64,000 nt of DNA from Candidatus Alistipes avicola (GTDB lineage Bacteria; Bacteroidota; Bacteroidia; Bacteroidales; Rikenellaceae). Position 1 is the first letter of the stretch; each line of letters starts with the position of its first letter. This document shows, piece after piece, positions 10,806 to 19,382 of this stretch. The DNA is taken from assembly GCA_019118565.1 (NCBI GenBank), contig DWYR01000001.1, positions 17,443 through 81,442 of the forward strand, given 5' to 3'. A program made the translations under genes and the position numbers. The notes under the pieces were generated by a model. The model did no database searches. It worked only from the letters and a program-made list of their open reading frames with translations, and was not told the DNA's origin.

Positions 10806-12611
10806 TTATTTGGATTCTTTATTAGATTCTTCCTTGAGCGTCTTTTCGGCTTTTACTCCGGACTCCTTCTCGCTCAACACCTTCTCGATCTGTTTCTTGT
10901 AATCCTCGAACTTCTGGGATTTCCACTCCGAGTAGTTCATCTGACGGAAAAGGTTGATAAGGCTCTTGAAGAAAGAGGCACACTCCTCGAATCCCTCGAA
11001 CGAGAAATCACGGTTGCAGACATCGAGTACCATTTCGTACATCATCTTCTGGCGCTCGATCGGACAGTTGGCATCAATAGCATCGAAGGCATCCTGCTGC
11101 AGGATCACGAAGTCGATCAACTCCGACTTCCAGAAACGCTCGTGATATTCGATGGGCACACCGTCATCACCCAGAATGTTGATCTGGTCATTGGCCTCCT
11201 TACCACGCTGTACGAGGGTCTTACCTGCATAAACACGGTCTACCCAACCCTCCTCGATACGGGAGTCGAGGTATTCGCGAACCTCGGGATACTCCAAGTA
11301 TTTCGAGTAGGACTCCAGCGGGTCGATAGCCGGGTAACGTTTCGAATCGGCACGTCCCTGCGAAAGGGCGTAGAAGCAACGGGCCGCCTTCTTGGTCGAT
11401 TCGGTTACCGGCTCCTTCAGGTTACCGCCGGCAGGCGACACCGTACCGAGGAAGGTTACAGAACCCGTCTCGCCGTTGTTCAGTTTCACCAGACCGGCAC
11501 GCGAATAGAAGTTCGAGATGATAGCCGAAAGGTCCACCGGGAAAGCATCCTGACCGGGCAACTCCTCCAGACGGTTCGACATCTCACGCAGGGCCTGTGC
11601 CCAACGGGAGGTCGAGTCGGCCATTACGAGCACCTTCAGGCCCATGGCACGGTAGTACTCGCCGATGGTCATACCGGTATATACCGACGCCTCACGGGCG
11701 GCAACGGGCATGTTTGACGTGTTGCAGATGATGATCGTACGCTCCATCAGTTTGTGTCCCGTACGGGGGTCAACCAGTTCGGGGAACTCAGTAAAGATCT
11801 CCACAACCTCGTTGGCACGCTCGCCGCACGCTACGATGATGATCACGTCGGCATCGGCCTGTTTCGAGATGGCGTGCTGAAGCACCGTCTTACCGGCACC
11901 GAACGGACCGGGGATAAATCCCGTACCACCCTCGGCCAGCGGGTTGAAGGTATCGATAGCACGCACACCGGTCTCCATCACACGCGACGGACGCGGTTTC
12001 TCGGCATAGCAGCGGATAGCCTGCTTGACCGGCCACTTCTGCACCATCGTAATTTCATGATCGTGACCCTCGGCATCGGTAATGACCGCGATCCGGTCCG
12101 TCACCTTGTACTCGCCCGCCTCAGCCACGCTCTTGACCGTATAGGTATCCTCCATCGTGAAGGGGACCATGATCTTGTGGGCAACCCACTGCTCCTTGAC
12201 CTCACCCAGCCACGATGCGGCCGACACCTTGTCGCCCGCCTTGGCCAGCGGTTTGAATTCCCATTTTTTCTCGAAGTCGATCGGATCCGTAATCGAACCG
12301 CGCTGGATGAAGAGGCTATCCATCTTCTCCAGGTCGTTCTGCAGACCGTCGTAGTTACGGGACAACAGACCCGGAGCCAACGTCGCTTCCAGCATATGTC
12401 CCTCGAACTCCACCCGATCGCCGATCTTCAGACCTCGCGTCGAGTCGAAAACCTGTACGTAGGCGTTATCGCCTATCACCTTGATGACCTCGGCCATCAT
12501 TCTGGTATCCCCGCAATAAACATGGCAGATCTCATTCTGGCCCACAGGTCCGTCGGCCTTGACGATCACGATGTTCGAGATAATACCGTTTACACGTCCT
12601 TTTGTTTTCAT
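10806..12611 (-). CDS. atpA: V-type ATP synthase subunit A (catalytic)
   Basis: A 601-residue catalytic subunit of the V1 hexamer. The Walker A motif GPFGAGKT is at residues 235-242, preceded by the V-type non-homologous insert (about residues 110-190), and the downstream STSRWAQALREMS stretch is typical. The C-terminal 40 residues are charged (KQIEKVLSEKESGVKAEKT-like). It lies 8 bases after the DUF2764 gene. Length is normal for archaeal/bacterial V-type A subunits. Confidence 0.97.
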   Translation of the reverse strand: MKTKGRVNGIISNIVIVKADGPVGQNEICHVYCGDTRMMAEVIKVIGDNAYVQVFDSTRGLKIGDRVEFEGHMLEATLAPGLLSRNYDGLQNDLEKMDSLFIQRGSITDPIDFEKKWEFKPLAKAGDKVSAASWLGEVKEQWVAHKIMVPFTMEDTYTVKSVAEAGEYKVTDRIAVITDAEGHDHEITMVQKWPVKQAIRCYAEKPRPSRVMETGVRAIDTFNPLAEGGTGFIPGPFGAGKTVLQHAISKQADADVIIIVACGERANEVVEIFTEFPELVDPRTGHKLMERTIIICNTSNMPVAAREASVYTGMTIGEYYRAMGLKVLVMADSTSRWAQALREMSNRLEELPGQDAFPVDLSAIISNFYSRAGLVKLNNGETGSVTFLGTVSPAGGNLKEPVTESTKKAARCFYALSQGRADSKRYPAIDPLESYSKYLEYPEVREYLDSRIEEGWVDRVYAGKTLVQRGKEANDQINILGDDGVPIEYHERFWKSELIDFVILQQDAFDAIDANCPIERQKMMYEMVLDVCNRDFSFEGFEECASFFKSLINLFRQMNYSEWKSQKFEDYKKQIEKVLSEKESGVKAEKTLKEESNKESK

Positions 12612-12619
12612 TATCTTTT

Positions 12620-13462
12620 CTATTGTTTATTGATCATCTCCTTGCCCTCCAGATCCTTCAGCAGGCGACGGAACATCTCACGTCCCTGTTTCTCGTCCAG
12701 GCGGGTCCAACGCGCCACGATATTCACCTTCGCAAGGTAGGCCAACAGCGCATTGATATCGAAGTAGTCGAATGTAGAGAGCTCCTCGGCCTGCTGCCAG
12801 CGGATCTGGTCGATCTTGTGCTCCTTCTCCACCAGGTTACCCTCGTCATTCACGGCAGCGATCACCGTCTCCAGATAGGGCACCTCGCCGCGCAATCCGA
12901 AATCGGCGGCCGACGAACGTTTGAGTTGCTGCGACATCTCGTCTGAACCCACAACGGAGCCCTCGGCCGAACGGTTGATCATACGGGCAACCACGGCAGC
13001 CGAGATATTACGCAGATTACGGTCGAATTCGGCCCACTGACGCAGGAAACGGCTCTTGGAGCGGGCACACTCCTGATAATAGGCCTCGAAGAGCGCATTT
13101 TCGAACGAGCGATCCGTATCCGGTGTCTCGTCGGCATCGGCATCCTCGTCCACGATCGACGAATAGGAGCGCACGACTGTCGCCATCCGCGCCGGAAGCC
13201 GATCGGGGTTCTTCGTCTGCTGTTCGATCTCCTCCCGGGAGAGATTGCCCAGCGGATTGTGCATCGTGCGTCCCTTGCGGAAGTTCACCAGGTTCTCACA
13301 ATCGTAATAGGCATAAAGCATCCGCACGCAACGGGCATCGCGCGCAGAGACCTCCTCCAGAATTTCATCGATAATGGCCCGGGCATTGAATCCTTTGGTA
13401 TCCGCATCGAGCGAATACTCCTTCAAGCTGGCCACCAAACAGTAATAGTTTCTGTCAAACAT
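12620..13462 (-). CDS. DUF2764 protein of the V-ATPase operon
   Basis: A 280-residue soluble, largely helical protein that I recognise as the DUF2764 family found between subunits E and A in V-ATPase operons of Bacteroidota and spirochaetes. No catalytic motif is visible. Its invariant place in an operon that has no recognisable subunit C suggests that it fills the role of C (socket between shaft and ring); this is inference. It is 14 bases from the atpE stop and 8 bases from atpA. Confidence 0.8.
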   Translation of the reverse strand: MFDRNYYCLVASLKEYSLDADTKGFNARAIIDEILEEVSARDARCVRMLYAYYDCENLVNFRKGRTMHNPLGNLSREEIEQQTKNPDRLPARMATVVRSYSSIVDEDADADETPDTDRSFENALFEAYYQECARSKSRFLRQWAEFDRNLRNISAAVVARMINRSAEGSVVGSDEMSQQLKRSSAADFGLRGEVPYLETVIAAVNDEGNLVEKEHKIDQIRWQQAEELSTFDYFDINALLAYLAKVNIVARWTRLDEKQGREMFRRLLKDLEGKEMINKQ

Positions 13463-13476
13463 CTGCGTCCGACCGA

Positions 13477-14091
13477 TTAAGCGTTATACAACATCTTGTA
13501 TACCTTCTCGCGCAGATACTCCTTCAACAGGGCATCGAAATCCTGATCCGAGAACGAGATATAGTAGCCGCCATCCTTGGCACCCACCTTGAATCCGCTC
13601 TTCACATCCTTCGAATAGCCCACCTCGATACCGGCTGCGAGCAGCTCCTGGGCCGACGCTTCGAACTCCTTCTCAAAGGTCTGACGCTCGGCTTCGGGCA
13701 GCAGGGCCTTCAGGTCATTCCGGGCCGAATCGGCTCCATTCCAGTTTTTCGCAACGGTCAAAAGCATCTGTTTTACGAAAGCGGGGTCGAGTGTTGCCTG
13801 CTTGACGGCTGCCGACGTACTTTTGGCGATCACCATCGAGCTGAGTTCAGCCTTGATCTTGGCTATGGCCTGCTTGCCGGCCAACGAAATCTCGGTCATC
13901 GCATTCTTATGCACATCCTCGGCCTTCACCTTCGCGTCCGACACGATCTTTGCAGCCTGCGCCTCGGCCTCTTTCACGATCTGAGCCGCTTTGGTCTTCG
14001 CTTCGGCCACCAGACGCTCGGCATCGGCACGGCCCTTCTCCAAGCCCTCGTCATAGAGCTTTTTGGTCAACTGTTGAAGTTTGTTTTCCAT
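13477..14091 (-). CDS. atpE: V-type ATP synthase subunit E (peripheral stalk)
   Basis: A 204-residue protein with a long Ala/Glu/Lys-rich N-terminal coiled coil (about residues 1-90) and a globular C-terminal domain, the layout of the peripheral-stalk E subunit. It is the first gene of the seven-gene operon. No companion G/H stalk subunit is visible upstream, where only a promoter-like AT-rich gap lies. The start ATG is followed by ENKLQQLTKKLYDEGLEKG. Confidence 0.9.
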   Translation of the reverse strand: MENKLQQLTKKLYDEGLEKGRADAERLVAEAKTKAAQIVKEAEAQAAKIVSDAKVKAEDVHKNAMTEISLAGKQAIAKIKAELSSMVIAKSTSAAVKQATLDPAFVKQMLLTVAKNWNGADSARNDLKALLPEAERQTFEKEFEASAQELLAAGIEVGYSKDVKSGFKVGAKDGGYYISFSDQDFDALLKEYLREKVYKMLYNA

Positions 14092-14222
14092 AGGGTTTTA
14101 TCTGTTAATTTCGAATTATTTTCAGACAGACCGGGCAAAATCCGATCCAATAAAGGTGATGGGCGGAGAGCCCGGAAAAACACTTTTTTTTCGCAAAAAA
14201 GGCCGCTCCGCATCTTGCTTTG

Positions 14223-14230
14223 CAAATATA
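14223..14230 (-). promoter_or_regulatory. Candidate -7 box for the V-ATPase operon
   Basis: On the minus strand this reads TATATTTG, a match to the Bacteroidota TAnnTTTG box. It would start a transcript near 14217 with a leader of about 125 bases before atpE. No good -33 TTTG is seen at the expected distance, so the assignment is tentative. The rest of the 14092-14323 gap is AT-rich and shows no gene. Confidence 0.45.
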
Positions 14231-14323
14231 AAAAAACAATTCTACCATTCTGCACGCCAATTCCTTTTTTTTACACTATATGGCTTAAAAAACAACCTTT
14301 CGCACAAGGGGCTCCCCACGCAC

Positions 14324-14366
14324 AGAGAAGCGCCTTGAAACAGCTATTGTTTCAAGGCGCTTCTCT
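14324..14366 (-). repeat. Strong 19-bp hairpin between lipoprotein gene and V-ATPase operon
   Basis: A perfect 19-bp inverted repeat (AGAGAAGCGCCTTGAAACA and its complement) with a 5-base loop. It sits 30 bases downstream of the minus-strand lipoprotein gene and upstream of the V-ATPase promoter. No T-run follows on either strand, so it may stop transcription weakly or protect an RNA 3' end. Confidence 0.75.
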
Positions 14367-14395
14367 ATCATAATACCGATTCCGAACAAAGTAAT

Positions 14396-14890
14396 CTACA
14401 ACCCCAAACTACGAGCCAGGGCACAATGGTAATCGGATTCATCGAACGTATAGGTCCAATCCACATAACGGACTGTCTCCGTCTTCCAATTCTCCGCACG
14501 GGTGTATTTATAAAGGTCGGATGGATCATACGACAGGAATCCGGGCGGAGAGACGAACGGCGAATCATCGCCGAAAGAGGTGTACGTCCCGTCATCGTAC
14601 GTAACCTCAACCAGCTTAATATAATCCGACACCCACGGCGCATATTCCGTTTCGATACGTTCTCCCGGCGCCATCGTTTCATTCTGAACAAGGAATTCGC
14701 CCCCCTCCGGAAGCATCACCGAAAGGGTGATCGAATGTTCACTCTTGTTGATCCAGATAAAACGGCTGTACTCGACAACGTTGGATTCCGGCGGATCCGA
14801 CTTTTCACATCCGGTCGAGAGGGCGCCGGCCAGCAGCACTCCGCAGACCATCCATAAAATTTGACCACATTTTTCTTTAATTTGACTCAT
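14396..14890 (-). CDS. Predicted surface/periplasmic lipoprotein, unknown function
   Basis: A 164-residue protein with an SPII signal: basic N-terminus, hydrophobic core and lipobox ALSTGC near residue 28, so it is lipid-anchored. The mature part is rich in Tyr, Trp and acidic residues and looks like a beta-rich domain; I recognise no family. The start MSQIKEK gives a standard signal peptide, while ten further in-frame codons upstream would spoil it. It overlaps the end of the upstream metallopeptidase reading frame by 14 bases, so both were probably expressed together. Confidence 0.7.
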   Translation of the reverse strand: MSQIKEKCGQILWMVCGVLLAGALSTGCEKSDPPESNVVEYSRFIWINKSEHSITLSVMLPEGGEFLVQNETMAPGERIETEYAPWVSDYIKLVEVTYDDGTYTSFGDDSPFVSPPGFLSYDPSDLYKYTRAENWKTETVRYVDWTYTFDESDYHCALARSLGL

Positions 14891-16337
14891 AATAAATATC
14901 CCAATAAAATAAAAAATCATCTAATTCTCTTTCTGTATAATGCGCAGGCACGTACTCTCTAAGAATATTTTTAAAAGCAGTCCAATTCCCTCCATCCTTC
15001 GCTAATCGATTAATAATATCATACGAAAGACCTCTTATTCTGTCCGAAGGTAAAACATTTGGAGTCTCAGGCTCTGTATAAATAGAAGACTGATCAAAGT
15101 TATCTCTTAAATCAACAAATAATGGAGAATATGGGACCATGTTGGAATCAATTGACAAATGCCAATTTTGCCTTGCCTGTCCTGTAATATCATTATCCGA
15201 ATTAATCACACGAAAACCATTCACTCTCGAATAATAAGAAGTTCCCATTTCCCATCCAGCATAAGAAGCCCAACTCTCTTTCAACAATTTGTCTCTCGAA
15301 TTAAATTTCGAATAACCATTAAGCAAACCGAACTGACTATAATGCCCTAATTCGTGCCAAACAGTTCCCATCAATCTTGCAGACTCACTTCGATTTTTAT
15401 TTTTAATTTCTATGTGATACTTATTCAGTATATTATAAACAAATCGTCCATTAATATTTCCTTCGTCACCTTCATGAGCCTCAATTCTAACTCCATCCGA
15501 GGAAACATATGCAGGAATATTGTGATAATGTATAACCGAATTATTACTATCAATGTAGTAAGAAGTAACACCATTATAGTAAAAAGCAATAGCCCGGTGA
15601 ATATCATATCGAGGATCCGGAGCAGAAGACGGATCTATCATAATATTCATTTCCCCCAGATCTTTACCTGCAAGGCTAACATAAGTACCTAGTTTTTCTG
15701 TGATTATCGTTGTACTATTTTCATAGACTATTCTCCATTTATCTTGAAATACAAAACTAACAGCACCCAAATAAAAAAAAGGTTGATCCAAGGAAAATCG
15801 ACCTAGTCCATCTGTAAAGACTTCATAAATATTCGATCCAAACTGAAAGCGAATTTTAAGATTTGTCATCGGCACATAGTCTCCCAAATAACTATCATAA
15901 CAACTAACTATTCCTGACGGGTATCCAGTTGCAATAACAGGTTCAATAGGAGGACCCACTACCACAGAGTTAGCAGCCACAACACGCTCCATAGCGTCCA
16001 AAGCATCCGCACTTAACCCACAAGCAGATTTTTGAGTCGCCGCACTTCGAGGAAGAAATACTTCATAAAGAATTTCATAATCCAGATCTCCAGGGAAAGG
16101 TTTATCACACGGCCAAACAGCATACAAAACGGGCAATTTATATGTTATATTTTCCACTTGTCCATCAGAACCTATACATTGTTCATAAGTTACAGTATAC
16201 CGACGAGAATCTGCTTCTTCTTGAAAAACATCACTTGCTTTTGACAAATGTAATTCTTCAACCTGTTTATTTGATACTGAAATATAATCAAATGGCACAT
16301 ATGAAACTTTTATCTGCTCATCAGACTCAAGCGCCAC
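14877..16337 (-). pseudogene. Metallopeptidase-like lipoprotein, 3' part after a frameshift
   Basis: This 486-codon frame continues the protein begun at 16720 but is shifted by one base. It carries a zinc-protease motif HELGH within VWHELGHYSQF and, about two dozen residues later, KESWASY, whose Glu could be the third metal ligand (gluzincin pattern). A carboxypeptidase-regulatory-like beta domain may precede it (about residues 140-220). The first residues, ALESDEQIKVSYVPFDY, are the natural continuation of the LRATHYAVKIFPK segment encoded upstream in the other frame. No signal peptide of its own. The DNA is much richer in A+T than its neighbours, a sign of transfer. Confidence 0.75.
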
Positions 16338-16720
16338 TGCTCCTCTTCTGTTTTCGGAAAGATTTTTACCGCATAATGAGTTGCTCTCAATTTCAGATTT
16401 TTATTTCCTTCTCTCTTAAATTCAGATATAACACTCTCTTTCAAACCGCCACAGGCAGCCAGAAAATATGCTTGTGTAGACACAAGTTCATTACAAACTT
16501 TCTGAAAATTCTCTAATCGATACGGATCTGGAAGAGGTGAAATCCAAGATTGACTTTCTTCGTGATACATGATATCTTTAAAGAGAAATTCTGTCTGTTG
16601 TGTTCTTAAACTTTGTTCCTTTAATAAGTTTTCTTGCCCTTGCAAAAGTTCATCATAATCAGAACACCCCCAAACATAGAGAAATAAAGTTGCCCAAAAC
16701 AATAGTAAAATTCTCTTCAT
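16310..16720 (-). pseudogene. Metallopeptidase-like lipoprotein, 5' part before the frameshift
   Basis: A 136-codon frame with a lipoprotein signal (lipobox YVWGC near residue 19, followed by acidic SDYDE, like a Bacteroidota surface-export signal). It contains LRATHYAVKIFPKTEEE, a segment that in related Bacteroidota lipoproteins leads straight into a longer extracellular domain. Here it ends in LSLMSR and a stop just where the other frame takes over at about 16310-16337. A one-base loss (or sequencing error) between 16320 and 16345 would explain it. I see no classic slippery heptamer for programmed -1 shifting. Confidence 0.72.
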
Positions 16721-16855
16721 AATTAAAAACTTTTAGCATCAATGATTAAAAGAAAAAAAATGCAATTATAAGCACATCAAAATATGAGCCAAAATTTTCT
16801 TCTATCATTAAATTAACACATTACAGAGAATAATACAAGTAACACAAACACAATA

Positions 16856-18292
16856 TTACATTTTATGCTCCGGCCGCAGCAGGTCCGTCACCACCTTCAC
16901 GGGCGAGAAGGTCGAAACCGGCACCTCGACAAAAACCGTATTCCAACGGGCCATCGAGCCGTTCCAGAGGCCGGGCAGCTCCTGCGCCAGCAGCTCGCGG
17001 CCGGCACTCGACTTGCGGGAGATGAACCCGGTCGAGGGGTCGACAAACTTTTGCAGGTCGAAGCGTCCCCCTTTCGAGGTGGTGAAGCTGCAAACCAGAT
17101 CGACCGGGTTGAAGTGGGTCGAACTGCGCATCAAATCCTTTTTATCGGGAGCGATCTGACTCGACTCGGCAATCTGCAGCGTCTCCAGCCCTCGGGGTGT
17201 CGCCACCCAGAAGGGGCCTCCGCCCGGCTCACCCTCGTTGCGAACCATGCCGCAAACCCGAATCGGGCGATCCAGCACCTCGCGCAACAAAGCCGTATTG
17301 TAATCCTTCGGCAGCTTCACACAAAGTTCCTTTTCGATAAACTCGGCAATCGCTTCAAGCTGCGCTCCGGGAACTTCGAGTGCCATAAGACACTGGAAGA
17401 TCTTCGCCTGCAGGTCGAGCAACACGCCTGCCAGCGCCTTTTTATAACGGATCGTATCACCCTTCCGGGCATCGGTCGTCACGTTGTCGATATTCTTCAC
17501 AAAGATCAGGTCCGCCTCGATCGCACCGAGATTCGCAAGCAGCGCGCCGTGTCCCGCCGGACGGAAAAGCAGGCGGCCATCCTCCCCGCGGAAGGGCGAG
17601 AAATCGGGATTTACGGCAAGTGTATCGGTTGCCGGAGACTGTTCGGAGAAGGAGATCCGGTATCGCACTCCATAGCGGGCTTCATAAATCGGGACCCGCT
17701 GAGCCAACAGTGCCTCGAATCGGGCCCGATGCTCGGGCGAAACGGTAAAATGAAGTTTCACCTCACCACCCGAGGCGGCGTACAATGCCCCTTCGACCAA
17801 ATGCTCCTCAACGGCCTTGCGCACCTCCCCGCCATAACGGTGGAAGGAGATCAACCCCTTCGGGGTCTCACCGTAACGGAGTCCCCGCCCGACGATATAC
17901 TCCACAATAGTCCGATCATCCGCATCGGAAGGGATCTGCAACCGCAACTCCGGATAGAAGGCGAACTCTTCGAGGTGAGCCAGCAGGCAGTCAACCGTCT
18001 CGTTGCGATGCCCATCCCGCACAAAATCAAAGAGATCCTTGAACATACGGGTCGCCGCACCCGATGCCGGAACAAACTTGACGATACGCAACCGATCCGC
18101 CTCGCGATCATAACGATCGACCGCACGATCGATCTGCTCCGGAGTGAGTTGCCGAATGCCGTCGCCGACCGATGCGGCCCGCACCACGGGCAGGGGAGGG
18201 AATCCATGCTGGAAATTCTGCAGCTGAGCCCAAACGGATGCCAGACTTACGCCATGCTCCTCCATCTGTGTAAAATCTTCTTTGGTAAACAT
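16856..18292 (-). CDS. DUF4301 family protein
   Basis: A 478-residue cytoplasmic protein recognised as DUF4301, a family confined mostly to Bacteroidota. The diagnostic segment FVPASGAATRMFKDLFDFV near residue 75 resembles a sugar-nucleotide-transferase phosphate loop; the biochemical role is not known. The true start is MFTKEDF at 18292; the frame stays open upstream into the antisense of murB, which is not coding. It is divergent from murB with only about 70 bases between, so their promoters must overlap. Confidence 0.85.
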   Translation of the reverse strand: MFTKEDFTQMEEHGVSLASVWAQLQNFQHGFPPLPVVRAASVGDGIRQLTPEQIDRAVDRYDREADRLRIVKFVPASGAATRMFKDLFDFVRDGHRNETVDCLLAHLEEFAFYPELRLQIPSDADDRTIVEYIVGRGLRYGETPKGLISFHRYGGEVRKAVEEHLVEGALYAASGGEVKLHFTVSPEHRARFEALLAQRVPIYEARYGVRYRISFSEQSPATDTLAVNPDFSPFRGEDGRLLFRPAGHGALLANLGAIEADLIFVKNIDNVTTDARKGDTIRYKKALAGVLLDLQAKIFQCLMALEVPGAQLEAIAEFIEKELCVKLPKDYNTALLREVLDRPIRVCGMVRNEGEPGGGPFWVATPRGLETLQIAESSQIAPDKKDLMRSSTHFNPVDLVCSFTTSKGGRFDLQKFVDPSTGFISRKSSAGRELLAQELPGLWNGSMARWNTVFVEVPVSTFSPVKVVTDLLRPEHKM

Positions 18293-18348
18293 ATCGTCGT
18301 TTTTATACCTCCTGATTTTTAGTTCGATAAAAATAATGAAATATTTTT

Positions 18349-18356
18349 TAACTTTG
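18349..18356 (+). promoter_or_regulatory. -7 box of murB, placing the start site at the ATG
   Basis: TAACTTTG fits the TAnnTTTG consensus, with a weak TTCG at 18323-18326 as -33. Only five bases separate the box from the murB ATG, so the transcript would start at or next to the start codon (leaderless mRNA). Confidence 0.6.
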
Positions 18357-18361
18357 CAATT

Positions 18362-19372
18362 ATGATTCGAGAATTTATCTACCCCGACCTTACCCTCCGC
18401 AACAGTTTCCGGGTCGCGCAGAAAGCGGACCGCCTGCTGGAATTCGAAACGGCCGACGACCTCAGAACAATCTTCGAGAGAGGAATCTCCGGTCCCTGGT
18501 ATGTGCTGAGCGGAGGAAACAACATCCTCTTTACCCAGGATTATCACGGGACCCTGCTGACACCGGTATCCCAAGGTATCCGTATCGTCTCCGAAACGGG
18601 CGACCGTGTGCTGGTCACGGCAGATGCCGGTGTAGAGTGGGACGATCTGGTCGAATGGGCCGTCGAGCATGAGTTGTGGGGTGTCGAGAACCTCTCGCTC
18701 ATCCCCGGCAAGGCGGGAGCCGCCCCGGTACAGAATATCGGCGCTTACGGCTGTGAAGCGAAGGATACGATCGAATCGGTCGAGATGTTCTGCCCCGAAA
18801 CAAAAAACATCCTGATCCTCAGCAAGGATCATTGCGAATTCGGATACCGGGACAGCATCTTCAAGCGCATGCTCAAGGGGCGGTCAATCATCACCTCGAT
18901 CCGCCTGCAACTGAGCCGCCGCCCCATGCCGCGCCTCGATTACGGAGACGTAGCCCGCAAGGTGGAGGAGCGGGGAGGCATCTCGCTGCGCAACATCCGC
19001 GATGCGATCTGCGAGATCCGGCGCACCAAGTTGCCCGACCCGGCCAAAACGGGCAATGCAGGCAGCTTCTTCAAGAATCCGGTTGTCTCCCGTCAGGAGG
19101 CCGAGCGACTGCTGGCCCTCCATCCCGATATGCCGCACTACCCGGCCGCCAACCCCGAACAGGTGAAACTGGCCGCCGGATGGCTGATCGACCGGGCCGG
19201 TCTGAAGGGTTATACGAACGGCCATGTAGGGGTACACGCCCGGCAGGCTCTCGTCCTGATAAATCTCGGCGGGGCGACAGGCAACGAAGTCCTCGCCTTC
19301 GCCCGCGAAGTGCAACAAAAAGTAAAAGAGACGTTCGGCGTGGAGATCGAACCGGAAGTCAACGTATTATAA
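18362..19372 (+). CDS. murB: UDP-N-acetylenolpyruvoylglucosamine reductase
   Basis: A 336-residue FAD enzyme that reduces UDP-GlcNAc-enolpyruvate with NADPH to UDP-MurNAc in peptidoglycan synthesis, in the cytoplasm. The FAD-binding stretch VLSGGNNILF, the GIPGKAGAAPVQNIGAYG-like segment and the type I MurB catalytic region GNAGSFFKNPVV (Ser proton donor) are present. The start is set by the murB promoter just ahead and by the normal family N-terminus. It leads a housekeeping gene run through tilS and holA. Confidence 0.97.
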   Translation: MIREFIYPDLTLRNSFRVAQKADRLLEFETADDLRTIFERGISGPWYVLSGGNNILFTQDYHGTLLTPVSQGIRIVSETGDRVLVTADAGVEWDDLVEWAVEHELWGVENLSLIPGKAGAAPVQNIGAYGCEAKDTIESVEMFCPETKNILILSKDHCEFGYRDSIFKRMLKGRSIITSIRLQLSRRPMPRLDYGDVARKVEERGGISLRNIRDAICEIRRTKLPDPAKTGNAGSFFKNPVVSRQEAERLLALHPDMPHYPAANPEQVKLAAGWLIDRAGLKGYTNGHVGVHARQALVLINLGGATGNEVLAFAREVQQKVKETFGVEIEPEVNVL

Positions 19373-19382
19373 TCTACGACCC

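Noticed and set aside
16310..16345. Programmed -1 frameshift in the metallopeptidase gene
   Set aside because: No X XXY YYZ slippery heptamer or downstream structure is visible; a simple indel is the plainer explanation.
18293..18832. N-terminal extension of the DUF4301 frame
   Set aside because: This part is the antisense of murB and crosses the intergenic promoter; the protein starts at 18292.
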